Positions 37,063 through 46,006 of a DNA stretch of 64,000 nt are shown here, in pieces (position 1 is the first letter of the stretch; each line of letters begins with the position of its first letter). Where the stretch lies: assembly GCF_001310635.1 (NCBI RefSeq), contig NZ_BAXR01000004.1, positions 124,001 to 188,000 of the forward strand, written 5' to 3'. The position numbers and the translations under genes were made by a program. This stretch comes from Bacillus sp. JCM 19034. Lineage in GTDB: Bacteria > Bacillota > Bacilli > Bacillales > Bacillaceae_D. The notes below the pieces were generated by a model, which saw nothing but the letters and a program-made list of their open reading frames with translations, did no database searches and was not told the origin of the DNA.

Positions 37063-37920
37063 AGCTTTTACTTCCTTTCATATGATACATAATCTCTTCC
37101 AAAGATGCTCGTTCAATCACAACTGTCTCGCCGAACGTTTCTTTCACTTCCTTAATGTTATCTGTTAAAGCCTCAAATCCTGTAGGTGCACGTTGAATAT
37201 GAACAAAGGCTTTTTCCGTATCTCGATCAAGCAGATCAACTCCACCTTTCACGAGTGCATAGTTTTCAGCAATATCATGAACTGACTGGTGAAATACTAA
37301 TTTTCCTTCTTGTATGAAAGCGATATAATCGGCGATACGATCTAAATCTGTCGTAATATGTGTAGAGAAGAAAATCGTCCGTTTACCATCGAGCATTAAT
37401 TCATGTAACAACTCAAGCAGCTCTCGTCTAAAAATTGGATCGAGGCCAGCTGTCGGTTCGTCCATAATGATCAACTCAGCATGATGAGATAGTGCCATCG
37501 CCAATGAAGCCTTCATTTGCATCCCTTTTGAAAAAGTCTTTATTGCTTTATTCAGTGGTAATTCGAATTGCTCTATATATCGATTAAATATCGCATCATC
37601 CATCGTTTATAAGCAGGTGCAACGATGCGTTTAATATCTTTTAAGTTCAGTCCTTCATAAAATACATTACTATCGTAAACAAATCCAATTCTCTCTTTAA
37701 TCTCCTTCTCATGGTTCTTATAATCCAAGCCAAAAAGCTTCACTTCCCCGCTGTCTGGCTTTAATAGATTTAACATCATTTTTAACGTGGTTGATTTACC
37801 CGCACCATTTGCTCCAATAAATCCGTTAACAAAGCCTTGCTTCACTTTTAAATTCATATTTTCAACGGAAAAACCTTTGAAGACTTTCGTGACATTGTTT
37901 AACTCCACTACATATTCCAT
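37055..37920 (-). pseudogene. ABC ATPase (YtrB/YhcG-like), frameshifted
   Basis: The reconstructed protein is about 289 residues. The first frame has Walker A GANGAGKST and runs to APAYKRW; the next continues DDAIFNRYIEQFELPLNKAI and includes the signature FSKGMQMK, Walker B LIIMDEPTAGLDP and H-loop FSTHITTD. One G appears lost from TGGGAT near 37600. ATG 37920 has GAGGAG 8 bases upstream. The degenerate FSKGM signature is normal for this subgroup. It pairs with the permease at 36454 and is governed by the GntR repressor. Confidence 0.87.
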
Positions 37921-37925
37921 TCCGT

Positions 37926-38297
37926 TCACTCCTCATATAAAAGCTTCAATAATTGCTGCAGGTCATCAAGCGTAAGCCCAATTTCCCTGCTATTGGTGAT
38001 GACGGCACTTAACTGCTCCTCAATCACCTTTAGCTTCTTCTCCCTAATAACCTCTAAATTTTGCTCAGCGACAAAGGAGCCTTTGCCGACTATCGAATAA
38101 ATAAATCCGGCCTTTTCTAACTCTTCATAAGCACGCTTTGTCGTTATCACACTAATTTGCAAATCCTTAGCAAGCTGACGTATAGAAGGTAATGCCGTTC
38201 CTTCAGGTAATTCACCAGCTAAAATAGCTGATTTTATTTGGTTTGTAATCTGCTCATAAATGGGCTCCTTAGAACGATTAGAAATAATAATTTGCAT
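37926..38297 (-). CDS. GntR family regulator, YtrA subfamily
   Basis: A 123-residue protein with an N-terminal GntR winged helix (EPIYEQITNQIKSAILAGELPEGTALPSIRQLAKDLQISVITTKRAYEELEKAGF) and only a short helical tail, as in YtrA-type regulators. These repress ABC exporter operons induced by cell-wall antibiotics. GAGG precedes the ATG. The exporter genes follow directly, so it probably represses its own operon. No clear inverted repeat was found upstream. Confidence 0.9.
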   Translation of the reverse strand: MQIIISNRSKEPIYEQITNQIKSAILAGELPEGTALPSIRQLAKDLQISVITTKRAYEELEKAGFIYSIVGKGSFVAEQNLEVIREKKLKVIEEQLSAVITNSREIGLTLDDLQQLLKLLYEE

Positions 38298-38311
38298 GCA
38301 AATACCTCTTC

Positions 38312-38617
38312 TTATTTTTTTGGAAACACCTTCATAATGAAATCTGTTAATGCTGAAATGAGTATCGCAATAACATGAAGGGTCGTGAACATATTAAAAA
38401 ACGGATACGAGTAAGGGGTAATCCATTCTGTAAAAAGCTTTGAATCTAAGAGCCATCTTGCAACTCTAAAAAATAAATTATTACTATCGTTTATATTTGG
38501 CTCTAATGACGTACCATCAACAACAAAAAATACCAATTGCACGATTACAAATAATCCTATAGTGATTACCCATTGTCTTACTTTAATAACCTGAGGTGCT
38601 TTTTCTGTACGTGACAA
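38312..38617 (-). CDS. YfzA-like membrane protein
   Basis: A 101-residue protein with two or three helices and the pattern RQWVITIGLFVIVQLVFFVVDGTSLEPNIND...FTEWITPYSYPFFNMFTTLHV, which I associate with Bacillus YfzA. The function is unknown. TTG 38617 is preferred because GGAGG lies 9 bases upstream; an ATG at 38656 lacks a site. It lies 14 bases before the GntR gene and is probably the first gene of that operon. Confidence 0.65.
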   Translation of the reverse strand: MSRTEKAPQVIKVRQWVITIGLFVIVQLVFFVVDGTSLEPNINDSNNLFFRVARWLLDSKLFTEWITPYSYPFFNMFTTLHVIAILISALTDFIMKVFPKK

Positions 38618-38795
38618 TTGCACTCTCCTCCTCTCACTCTCCATCATTTTGATCATTCACCTAGATCGATGAGCAATCCATAGAATTCATCAATCCTCAT
38701 ATAATGTATATATACTATATACACATTATATACACACTTAAAACATCATGCAACTATTTATTAGTTTTAATTTAAGTGATATAAGCTAAAAACCC

Positions 38796-38847
38796 AAAAA
38801 AAAGAGACCAGTAGAAGTGTTTCATCAAAACACATCATACTAGTCTC
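38796..38847 (-). terminator. Strong terminator for a minus-strand transcript
   Basis: On the minus strand GAGACTAG pairs with CTGGTCTC, with inner GTGTTTTGATGAAACAC, followed by TTTTTTTTGGG. The only candidate upstream unit is the degraded frame at 38986-39201. Confidence 0.8.
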
Positions 38848-38985
38848 GATTTTATTATCACTGGCAATTATATCGATTTTCTTTGTTAGTTTTGTTGCAA
38901 CTTAACATTAACGCTAGTCAAAAAGGTTCCCCCTCTTACAATTAACAAACATCCAAAAGTGCTTATTGATAACAATAAGTCCAAT

Positions 38986-39201
38986 CTATATTCCAAAAAA
39001 ACGTCTACGGTTTATGAAATCATCTATATGAAAACGATAGTTTCTTATTAACTCCCGGTCCAATTCATATAAAAATAGATCAACAGCCTCTTTGATCATA
39101 TGTAACGTCAATGATTCTGAGCGAATCTATTCAAAATAATTATCTTGACCTTCCTTAATATGTGTATTATCATTGGGAACAATTAATCGTAAAACGAAAT
39201 T
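38986..39201 (-). pseudogene. Possible small gene interrupted by an in-frame stop
   Basis: On the minus strand one frame reads FVLRLIVPNDNTHIKEGQDN...YFE, meets TAG at 39127-39129, and continues in the same frame IRSESLTLHMIKEAVDLFLY...ELDRELIRNYRFHIDDFINRRRFF to TAG at 38986. The helical, charged second half looks protein-like and a strong terminator follows. I recognise no family and see no start codon with a ribosome site, so this may be a decayed gene or chance. Confidence 0.3.
39145..39173 (+). promoter_or_regulatory. Sigma-A promoter of the T-box/thrS transcript
   Basis: TTGACC (39145-39150), a 17-base spacer and TATCAT (39168-39173). It lies about 35 bases upstream of the first T-box. 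The leader to the thrS start is then about 570 bases. Confidence 0.68.
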
Positions 39202-39208
39202 GAGCTAA

Positions 39209-39450
39209 GAAAAGGACATGAATCGTTCTTTCATTTCTTATTAGAGAACAGGGTCGTTGGCTGAAAGCCTGAAGAAATAGGAGTGATTTACCACCTTGGA
39301 GCTATTATAGGGAAATGTATGACACATAGTATCTATAATCGGGAAATCCGTTATCTTTTTTGAGCATAATTCATTCTTTGAATGGTTTATGGAATCAGGG
39401 TGGAACCACGACCGCACTCGTCCCTATTGTTGGGAGGAGTGTGGTTTTTT
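39209..39450 (+). ncRNA. T-box riboswitch 1 (threonine)
   Basis: The conserved T-box AGGGTGGAACCACG is at 39397-39410, followed by a terminator (CCGCACTCGTCCC / GGGAGGAGTGTGG and a T6 run at 39445-39450). Upstream are the stem I elements AGAGAAC...GGGT and GGCTGAAAGCC. The specifier is probably ACC in GATTTACCACCTTGG, a threonine codon followed by a purine. Uncharged tRNA-Thr would pair with it and with TGGA of the T-box to form the antiterminator. Confidence 0.88.
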
Positions 39451-39474
39451 ATATTATAAAAATTCATTTGGCGT

Positions 39475-39719
39475 TGAAAAGGACATGAATCATTCTTCAT
39501 TTTCTTAATCAGAGAACAGGGTCATTGGCTGAAAGCCTGAAGAAAAGGGAATGGTTTACCACCTTGGAGCTATTATAGGGAAATGTATGACACATAGTAT
39601 CTATAATCGGGAAATCCGTTACCTTTTTTGAGCATAATTCATTCCTTTGAATGGTTTATGGAATCAGGGTGGAACCACGACCACACTCGTCCCTATTGTT
39701 GGGAGGAGTGTGGTTTTTT
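39475..39719 (+). ncRNA. T-box riboswitch 2 (threonine), tandem copy
   Basis: A second complete T-box: AGGGTGGAACCACG at 39666-39679 and a terminator (CCACACTCGTCCC / GGGAGGAGTGTGG, T6 run at 39714-39719). It is highly similar to the first copy, with scattered substitutions concentrated in the 5' part, so it is an old duplication. The same ACC specifier region is kept. Both must be read through before thrS, which would make induction steeper than with one element. Confidence 0.88.
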
Positions 39720-39748
39720 ATATCAAAATGCAAATTAGGGGGATTATG

Positions 39749-40957
39749 ATGAGTAATCAATTGGAAGCAGAAAAAAGAAATCATAGAAAGCTTGGTCAAG
39801 AATTAGAGCTCTTTACTTCAATGGAAGAGGCACCTGGAATGCCCTTTTTCTTGCCAAATGGAATGGTGATTCGGAATGAACTTGAACATCTATGGCGAAA
39901 GAAACACCAACAGGCTGGATATAAAGAAATTAAAACACCTATTATGATGAAACAGGAGCTTTGGGAACAGTCTGGTCATTGGGATCACTATCAGGAGAAC
40001 ATGTACTTCTCCGATGTCGATGAACAAAATTATGCAATCAAGCCAATGAACTGTCCTGGAGCCATTTTAATTTATAATAGTAAACGAAGAAGCTACAGAG
40101 AATTGCCTATCCGTTTTGCAGAGCTTGGTGTTGTCCATAGGCATGAGCTTTCAGGTTCATTAAATGGCCTTTTACGAGTTCGTTCATTTACTCAAGATGA
40201 TGCACACTTATTTGTTCGCGTTGACCAGATTGAAGCTGAAATAGAGAAAATACTTGTACTCATTGATGAGTTCTACTCCCACTTTGGTTTTGACTATAAG
40301 GTAGAGCTATCAACAAGACCCGAAGAATATTTGGGTTCTAAAGGAATTTGGGATCAAGCCGAATTAGCTTTGGAAACTGTATTAAAGGATAAAGAAGTAA
40401 GCTATCAAATTAATCAAGGCGATGGTGCCTTTTACGGTCCAAAGATTGATTTTCATATTTTAGATTCTCTTGGGAGAAGCTGGCAATGCGGAACGGTTCA
40501 ATTAGATTTTCAGATGCCGCAAAAATTTAACTGTGGATATGTAGGAGAAGACAATAACCTTCACCAACCAGTTATGATTCATAGAGCTATATTTGGCTCC
40601 GTGGAGCGTTTTATGGCTATTCTAATCGAACATTACGCTGGAGAGTTCCCTCTTTGGCTCGCTCCAATCCAAGCAAAAGTCATTCCTATTTCAGATTCTC
40701 ATTTAGCTTATGCAAATGATGTGAAATCTCAACTAGAGGTAGCAGGGATACGTGTAGAAATTGATCACAGGGCTGAGAAAATGGGGTTGAAAATTAGAGA
40801 AGCTGAAAAACAAAAGATTCCATATATGATTGTGATCGGCGATAAAGAGCAGGAGAACCAATCCTTATCGTTACGAAAACACAAAGAAGGAAACATTGGC
40901 GTTTTGAGCATACAAGAAACAAAGGATCGATTTTGGAAAGAGATAAACGAGAGTTAA
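39749..40957 (+). CDS. thrS: Threonyl-tRNA synthetase lacking TGS and editing domains
   Basis: A class II synthetase of about 402 residues; full-length bacterial enzymes have about 640. The catalytic core (motif 2 FAELGVVHRHELSG...LLRVRSFTQDDAH, motif 3 GSVERFMAILIEHY) and anticodon-binding domain (AKVIPISDSHLAYANDV onward) are intact. The zinc ligands appear present (Cys in MNCPGA, His in DDAHLF, His in MIHRAI). The N-terminal TGS and the SAD editing domain (normally residues 1-240) are absent, so mischarged Ser-tRNA-Thr cannot be cleared in cis. AGGGGG lies upstream; ATG 39746 or 39749 may start. Presumably a second, inducible enzyme beside a housekeeping thrS. Confidence 0.87.
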   Translation: MSNQLEAEKRNHRKLGQELELFTSMEEAPGMPFFLPNGMVIRNELEHLWRKKHQQAGYKEIKTPIMMKQELWEQSGHWDHYQENMYFSDVDEQNYAIKPMNCPGAILIYNSKRRSYRELPIRFAELGVVHRHELSGSLNGLLRVRSFTQDDAHLFVRVDQIEAEIEKILVLIDEFYSHFGFDYKVELSTRPEEYLGSKGIWDQAELALETVLKDKEVSYQINQGDGAFYGPKIDFHILDSLGRSWQCGTVQLDFQMPQKFNCGYVGEDNNLHQPVMIHRAIFGSVERFMAILIEHYAGEFPLWLAPIQAKVIPISDSHLAYANDVKSQLEVAGIRVEIDHRAEKMGLKIREAEKQKIPYMIVIGDKEQENQSLSLRKHKEGNIGVLSIQETKDRFWKEINES

Positions 40958-40970
40958 TTCTGACAACGAA

Positions 40971-40999
40971 AGCCCAAAGGATTACATTCCTTTTGGGCT
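40971..40999 (+). terminator. Terminator after thrS
   Basis: AGCCCAAAGGA (40971-40981) pairs with TCCTTTTGGGCT (40988-40999) with one bulged T. The following sequence CTCACTTACT is only weakly T-rich. Confidence 0.6.
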
Positions 41000-41067
41000 C
41001 TCACTTACTAACTGCTAAAATGACACCTACAAGAGAAAGACAACCTATGCTCCTGCTTAATGACCGT

Positions 41068-42102
41068 TTATCGTTTCACATGTGGAAATTTCAACGCTAT
41101 CGCTAACCCCGAACCAAGCTCTGAATTCGCATCCAACTGAATAGCTAAATCATTAGCCATCTTGCTCACTAAGAAAAGTCCCATACCTGTAGCTTGTTTA
41201 GTATACGTACCTCTTTCGCCAGTAAAGCCCTTATCAAAAATAAACGGTAAATCCTCTTCGGCTACACCTGGCCCATTGTCACTAATCGTTAAAATCGTTT
41301 GACTACTGACCTTGTCATAAGCAGTTTCAAATTTCAGAATAGGATTCTCTTTCCCTGTAATGTATTTCGTACTATTGGCGATGAATTGCTCTACTATAAA
41401 AGCTAACCCCTTGCGGTCAGATACAACATCCATCTCTTCACCGATAAACTGTATTTGAAAACCAGATTCATCTAAAAGGGTTTGATGGTTATCCACTGTC
41501 TGTTTACATAATGCTAGTAAACTTATAGAATCAAAAATGTAATCTTTATGGGCAGCTCCAAGTCTTGCATAATACAATATTCGCTCTACGTCCCCGTGCA
41601 ATTGATCTCTGACGTGAAGCATGCGGTGCTTAACGAGTTGAGACATTTCGTCACTGCGGTTATCTAATACCAATGTCATCAATGACAATGGCTTTTTCAT
41701 TTCGTGAACCCATCCTTCTATATAGTTTTCATAATCGGCCAACTCCATCATTTGTTCATTTATTTCCGCTTGATTGGATCTTAGGACGTTCCCTACTTCT
41801 CGGATAAATGGCCAATTTGTCCGAGGAGATACTCTACATAATATTTCTTCATTCGTCTCATTTGGTTCTAATATAAAATCTTCAAAGGCAGCTTCTAATA
41901 CTTTTTGCTTTCTATTAATAATCAATACAGACATCACGATCATCGCTAGCGTATAAACAATCATGAGACCTATTAACACGTTAAAGGTTTCAGGGTAAGC
42001 TAACCAAGCTAAAAAAATATATAGGAGGTTTGTAACAACTACTATTAGAAACCATTGTTTATAAGCATGAGAAAGATCATAAATTGGCTTTATCCATTTC
42101 AT
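41068..42102 (-). CDS. BceS-like sensor histidine kinase (intramembrane-sensing)
   Basis: A 344-residue kinase with two N-terminal helices (about residues 17-60) and almost no outer loop, the intramembrane-sensing type that gets its signal from a BceAB transporter. The phospho-acceptor is in GWVHEMKKPLSLMTLV. The ATPase domain has N-box VEQFIANSTKYI, DNGPGV and TGMGLFLVSKM. GGGGGG precedes the ATG, which lies inside the response regulator gene (26-base overlap). It responds to peptide antibiotics such as bacitracin in known homologues. Confidence 0.89.
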   Translation of the reverse strand: MKWIKPIYDLSHAYKQWFLIVVVTNLLYIFLAWLAYPETFNVLIGLMIVYTLAMIVMSVLIINRKQKVLEAAFEDFILEPNETNEEILCRVSPRTNWPFIREVGNVLRSNQAEINEQMMELADYENYIEGWVHEMKKPLSLMTLVLDNRSDEMSQLVKHRMLHVRDQLHGDVERILYYARLGAAHKDYIFDSISLLALCKQTVDNHQTLLDESGFQIQFIGEEMDVVSDRKGLAFIVEQFIANSTKYITGKENPILKFETAYDKVSSQTILTISDNGPGVAEEDLPFIFDKGFTGERGTYTKQATGMGLFLVSKMANDLAIQLDANSELGSGLAIALKFPHVKR

Positions 42103-42775
42103 GGTTACCTTCCCCCCTAAGTCGATACCCTTGACCTCTTATTGTTTCAATTTGATCCTCCAATTGTATTTGCCGCAATGTTTTTCGTAAGCGAGTGAGA
42201 TTTACTTGTAGTGCATTTTCATCTATATATTGTGCCGTTCCCCAAAGTCGCTCACTCAATGTTGACTTAGTTACAATCTCAGGTCTATTCTCCACTAAAG
42301 CCAACAGAATTTTCCCTTCATTAGACGATAATAATAACGAATGAGAGCCTTTATACAAAGTAAACGTATTGGGATCTAGTAAAAAGCTACCACCGTCGAT
42401 CAAGCCTCGTTGGCCTGCAAATCTTCTTAGCAGGTTCTGAATTCGTGCTAGCAATCGATCTCGATTACATGGTTTAGTAAGATAATCATCTGCCCCTAAA
42501 TGTAGTCCATGTAATTCATCCTGCAGCTTATCTCTAGATGTAAGAATTAATATTGGTCCTATCCCTTTTGCTTTTAAACTTTTGCATATTTCAAATCCTG
42601 ATTGTTCAGGTAAATTGATGTCTAACAAGACTAAGTCCGGTGCCAAAGTGGCTAATTGTTGGGTTATATCACGGAAATTTGTAATCGCTACTGCTTCATA
42701 TCCAGCCTTTTGCAATGTATCAATTAATTCTTCTCTCATCCATAAATCATCTTCTACAATTGTAATCTTTGCCAC
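42077..42775 (-). CDS. BceR-like OmpR-family response regulator
   Basis: A 232-residue regulator: receiver with acidic pair ITIVEDD, phospho-acceptor in LVLLDINLPEQSGF and Lys in DYLTKPC, then an OmpR-type winged helix (about residues 130-225; LSERLWGTAQYIDENALQVNLTRLRKTL). The GTG start at 42775 has AAAGGAGGTG 7 bases upstream. In known systems the regulator activates the transporter promoter. A matching inverted repeat lies upstream of the ATPase gene at 45843-45859. Confidence 0.9.
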   Translation of the reverse strand: MAKITIVEDDLWMREELIDTLQKAGYEAVAITNFRDITQQLATLAPDLVLLDINLPEQSGFEICKSLKAKGIGPILILTSRDKLQDELHGLHLGADDYLTKPCNRDRLLARIQNLLRRFAGQRGLIDGGSFLLDPNTFTLYKGSHSLLLSSNEGKILLALVENRPEIVTKSTLSERLWGTAQYIDENALQVNLTRLRKTLRQIQLEDQIETIRGQGYRLRGEGNHEMDKANL

Positions 42776-42810
42776 TTTAGCACCTCCTTTATCTGAATAT
42801 GAACGTATTC

Positions 42811-44980
42811 TTAATCCATATTCGGTTTCCAACGTAATTTATCGATTTCATGATCTGCTGAACGGGCAACCGCTACTCCATAAATGGCGACAATGAAAAT
42901 AACCAGACACGCAACTGTTATGGCAATCGGATACAGGTGCCCATTGTCTCCAATGTGAACAACCACATTAGAAATCATAGCCTTTATGCCAACTGCACCA
43001 CTAACACATGCAAGCGACATCGGTAACAGAAAGGTCCATAATACTTGTCTACGCATTGATTTCTTCATTTGCTGACGTTTTGCTCCCAACATGGAAAGCG
43101 TTAAATAGCGTTGACCTGTCTGTTTCATTTGCGTCAAAAATTGTAAAGCCAATACTGTACAAGCAATTATTAAGAATAAAAAGCCCATATAGAGTGTCGT
43201 ATAACTTCCAGCGACAACATAGAACAATTTACGGCCAAAGTTTTGTAAATAACTTTCAAACTCAAAGTCTGAAGATTTTAATACGTCTCTTGCCTCCATC
43301 ATTGGGATCATTAATCCTTGCTGCTCTTGCAGCTGTTGTGGAATGCGGAAATTCCAATAAGATACATAGGTTTCCGTATTAACCAATTGCGCAAACATAG
43401 GATCAGGGACGATAAATGCTGAGTAAATTTCTACTGAACGATCTGCCACTAATCCTCTCATTGGAATCGATGGGCGTATATTAATTGCTTCATCATTAAT
43501 GCTCATTAAGCTTTGCCCTTCTTTTGCAGCCTTTTCGAGAATATCATCTAGTTCTGGCATGCGATCTAAATGCTCCATCGGCATAAAATCAGGATTAAAG
43601 TATAAAGCAATTTCGTCTGAATCGAGGTTCAGCGGCTTTTCTCCTATCGCTTCTAACAGTCCATTATAGGAAGACTCTGGAATAAGGTTAGGAGCTGTTG
43701 TATCAATTTCTAATACTCCAATCACATTAAGTACTTCAGGGTTTTCCAAACTAATACTATATCCTTGCATCTCCCCAGATAAAAGTTGCTCTTTATAGCC
43801 ATTAGGTAATGCCATAATAAGCTGCTCTCTTAAAGGAGACCAATCCACTAATGACAACGACATGCCATCTTCTGGGTGCTCACCCTGATGGTTCATCCTT
43901 CCCATTTCTAGGAGGTTTAAGTCCTCTACATACGGCACCATTTTGCCTGAAGTTAGAAATTGCTCGACTTTTTCGCTACCTCCGTTAACCGTAAAGTCAT
44001 ATAGCGAGGAGTCTCTATTATATAAATGACTTCCCGAGCTCAACATCGTTGAAGCACCATTTGCGATCAAAATGATGGACAGTGTGATGAGAATTGAGGT
44101 TACGGCAACAGAAGTCGAGCGATTCGCCACGTTCTCTTGTAGCTGCCTGATTGTAAAGGTGTGCAGTCCTTTCGTCAATTTGCGTTCAGACATGCTTGCC
44201 CATAAACCTAATAGCTTTGCAAATCCTTTCATGAATAGGGTCGTTCCTACACTTCCGAGAGCCAATGCTGCAAATATAGACAGCCCTGCAAAGTCCATAA
44301 AATGATAAAGAACAATCCAATAAGCAACACCTAGCAGGATAGAACCTATTAAAATATAGATGACGTTTCCTTTCACGTGCCCCATATCTGTTTTCTTATC
44401 GATTTGCTCATAAAGTAGTTGATGTACCTCTTGGTGGAAAAATCGTCTACCAAGGATGAATAATGCAATAAATTGGATAAATAAAAAACCAATAATCGTA
44501 AAGACAATCGCACTGATCGACAAACTTATTTGATGGCCGATGATTCCTTGTCCGACCATTTTAGAAACCGTCAAGCTAATGATTTCTGCTAAAAATCCAC
44601 CAATGAAAAGGCCTGCTATGAGTGCTAGAATAGAAGTAATGAGCCCCTCTGCGATTAGTTGCAGAACAAGACGCTCCTTGCGCATTCCTAACATAAGATA
44701 GAGTCCAAACTCTTTACCCCTTCGATTTAATTGGTACCGGTTAGCAAATAAAAATTAAGAAAAACAATAAAAATAAGGCAAATACATAGACAATTTGCAT
44801 TTCAGCTAAAAGTGTATCGATCGCATCACTTTCAAATTCCCTTAAAAATAAAATAATATCTTGTTTCCCCAACGAAAGAATAATATAAAATGATGCCACT
44901 GCTGTTACAAGCGTTGCAAAATAGATGGCATTCTCCTTGCGACTTCGTTTGGCATTACGATAAATCAACTTAGAGAACAT
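42811..44980 (-). pseudogene. BceB-like ABC permease (FtsX type), frameshifted
   Basis: The reconstructed protein is about 722 residues with ten helices and a large outer domain (roughly residues 300-540), the BceB architecture that binds peptide antibiotics. The first frame (start ATG 44980, GGAGGAGG upstream) ends FFLIFIC. The next frame continues ANRYQLNRRGKEFGLYLMLG, the conserved loop before the second helix group, and remains open to 42811. The break lies in a T-run at about 44745-44755 and needs one extra or two lost bases. Confidence 0.85.
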
Positions 44981-45748
44981 TTGCACTTCCTCCTCCAAGC
45001 TGTGCTAGCACCTGCAAGATTCTCTCATAAAATTGATCCTGTGACTCAGCCTGTTTGCGACGCAGCTCATGGAAGATAACCCCATCTTGAATAAACAAGA
45101 TTCTTGAGCAAAAACTCGCTGCATTAGGATCGTGGCTGACCATTAAAATCGTTCTATCACTACTTTTATTAATCCCTTCCAACTTATTCATTAACGTTCT
45201 TGCAGATCGTGTGTCCAGTGCTCCTGTTGGTTCATCTGCAAGGACGATATCTGGCTCAGAAATTAAGCAACGAGCAGCAGCTACCCTTTGCTTTTGTCCC
45301 CCTGACATCTGTGAAGGGAATTTATGAAGAATATCAGTAATTTCTAAAAAATCTGCTAGCTCCTCTAATTTAGCACGTGCTTTTGCAAATTCTACTCCAT
45401 GAATAGACAGCGGTAATAGGATATTCTCTTGTCCAGTTAAATTATCTAGCAGGGCAAAGTCTTGAAACAAATAGCCTATTCGACTGCCTCGATACTCTGC
45501 TAAATTCTTACTGTCAAAAGCACTAATGTTTTCCCCATTTAAAAGCACACGCCCAGATGTTGGTTTAATAATGGTTGCGATACAGTTTAATAATGTCGTT
45601 TTACCAGAACCACTTGGTCCCATTATACCTAAAAATTCTCCTGATAGAATATCAAACTAATCCCTTGTATCGCTTTCGTTATGTTGTTATTCTTTCCATA
45701 GTTTTTTTTCAAGTCTTGAACCTCTAGTAATTTCTCTTGTCTGATCAT
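44970..45748 (-). pseudogene. BceA-like ABC ATPase, frameshifted
   Basis: Reconstructed length is about 259 residues. The first frame (ATG 45748, AAGGAG upstream) reads LLEVQDLKKNYGKNNNITKA, then IQGIS, and goes astray. The next frame continues FDILSGEFLGIMGPSGSGKT, with Walker A GPSGSGKTT, signature MSGGQKQR, Walker B IVLADEPTGALD and H-loop MVSHDPNAA. This is the MacB/BceA group with the extended 'AEYRGSRIGYLFQD' insertion. One T appears lost near 45655. It overlaps BceB by 11 bases. Confidence 0.86.
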
Positions 45749-45813
45749 GTATAACTCTCCTTTTATTATCATTTTCCGGAATGATAATCGTTCGATCGAA
45801 TCGCGATATACAT

Positions 45814-45859
45814 ATTATAATGAGAATTAAAAGCTAGAAACACTTACAAATGGTGTAAG
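45814..45859 (-). promoter_or_regulatory. Candidate BceR-type operator and promoter of the ABC pair
   Basis: The inverted repeat CTTACA-AATGG-TGTAAG is at 45843-45859. Known BceR-like sites have TNACA and TGTAA half-sites with a 4-base gap; here the gap is 5. A -10 TATAAT (minus strand, 45819-45814) lies downstream with only a poor -35, as expected for an activated promoter. Confidence 0.58.
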
Positions 45860-45913
45860 GAAATATCCCCTTTTATACCATTCAAAACTCATTAAGATAT
45901 AAACTTCACAATA

Positions 45914-45943
45914 CAAAAAAAGCATGCTGAATGTTAGCACGCT
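45914..45943 (-). terminator. Terminator after the ferredoxin-reductase-like gene
   Basis: On the minus strand AGCGTGCT pairs with AGCATGCT (one G-U) around a 7-base loop, followed by TTTTTTTG. Confidence 0.78.
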
Positions 45944-46006
45944 ACAATATTCTCACTCTCTATGTCTCAACTTATATTACTAATACAATAATTCTAACTA
46001 GAATAC

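Noticed and set aside
39209..39719. The tandem T-box region as an assembly duplication.
   Set aside because: The two copies differ at many scattered positions, so they are genuinely separate sequences.
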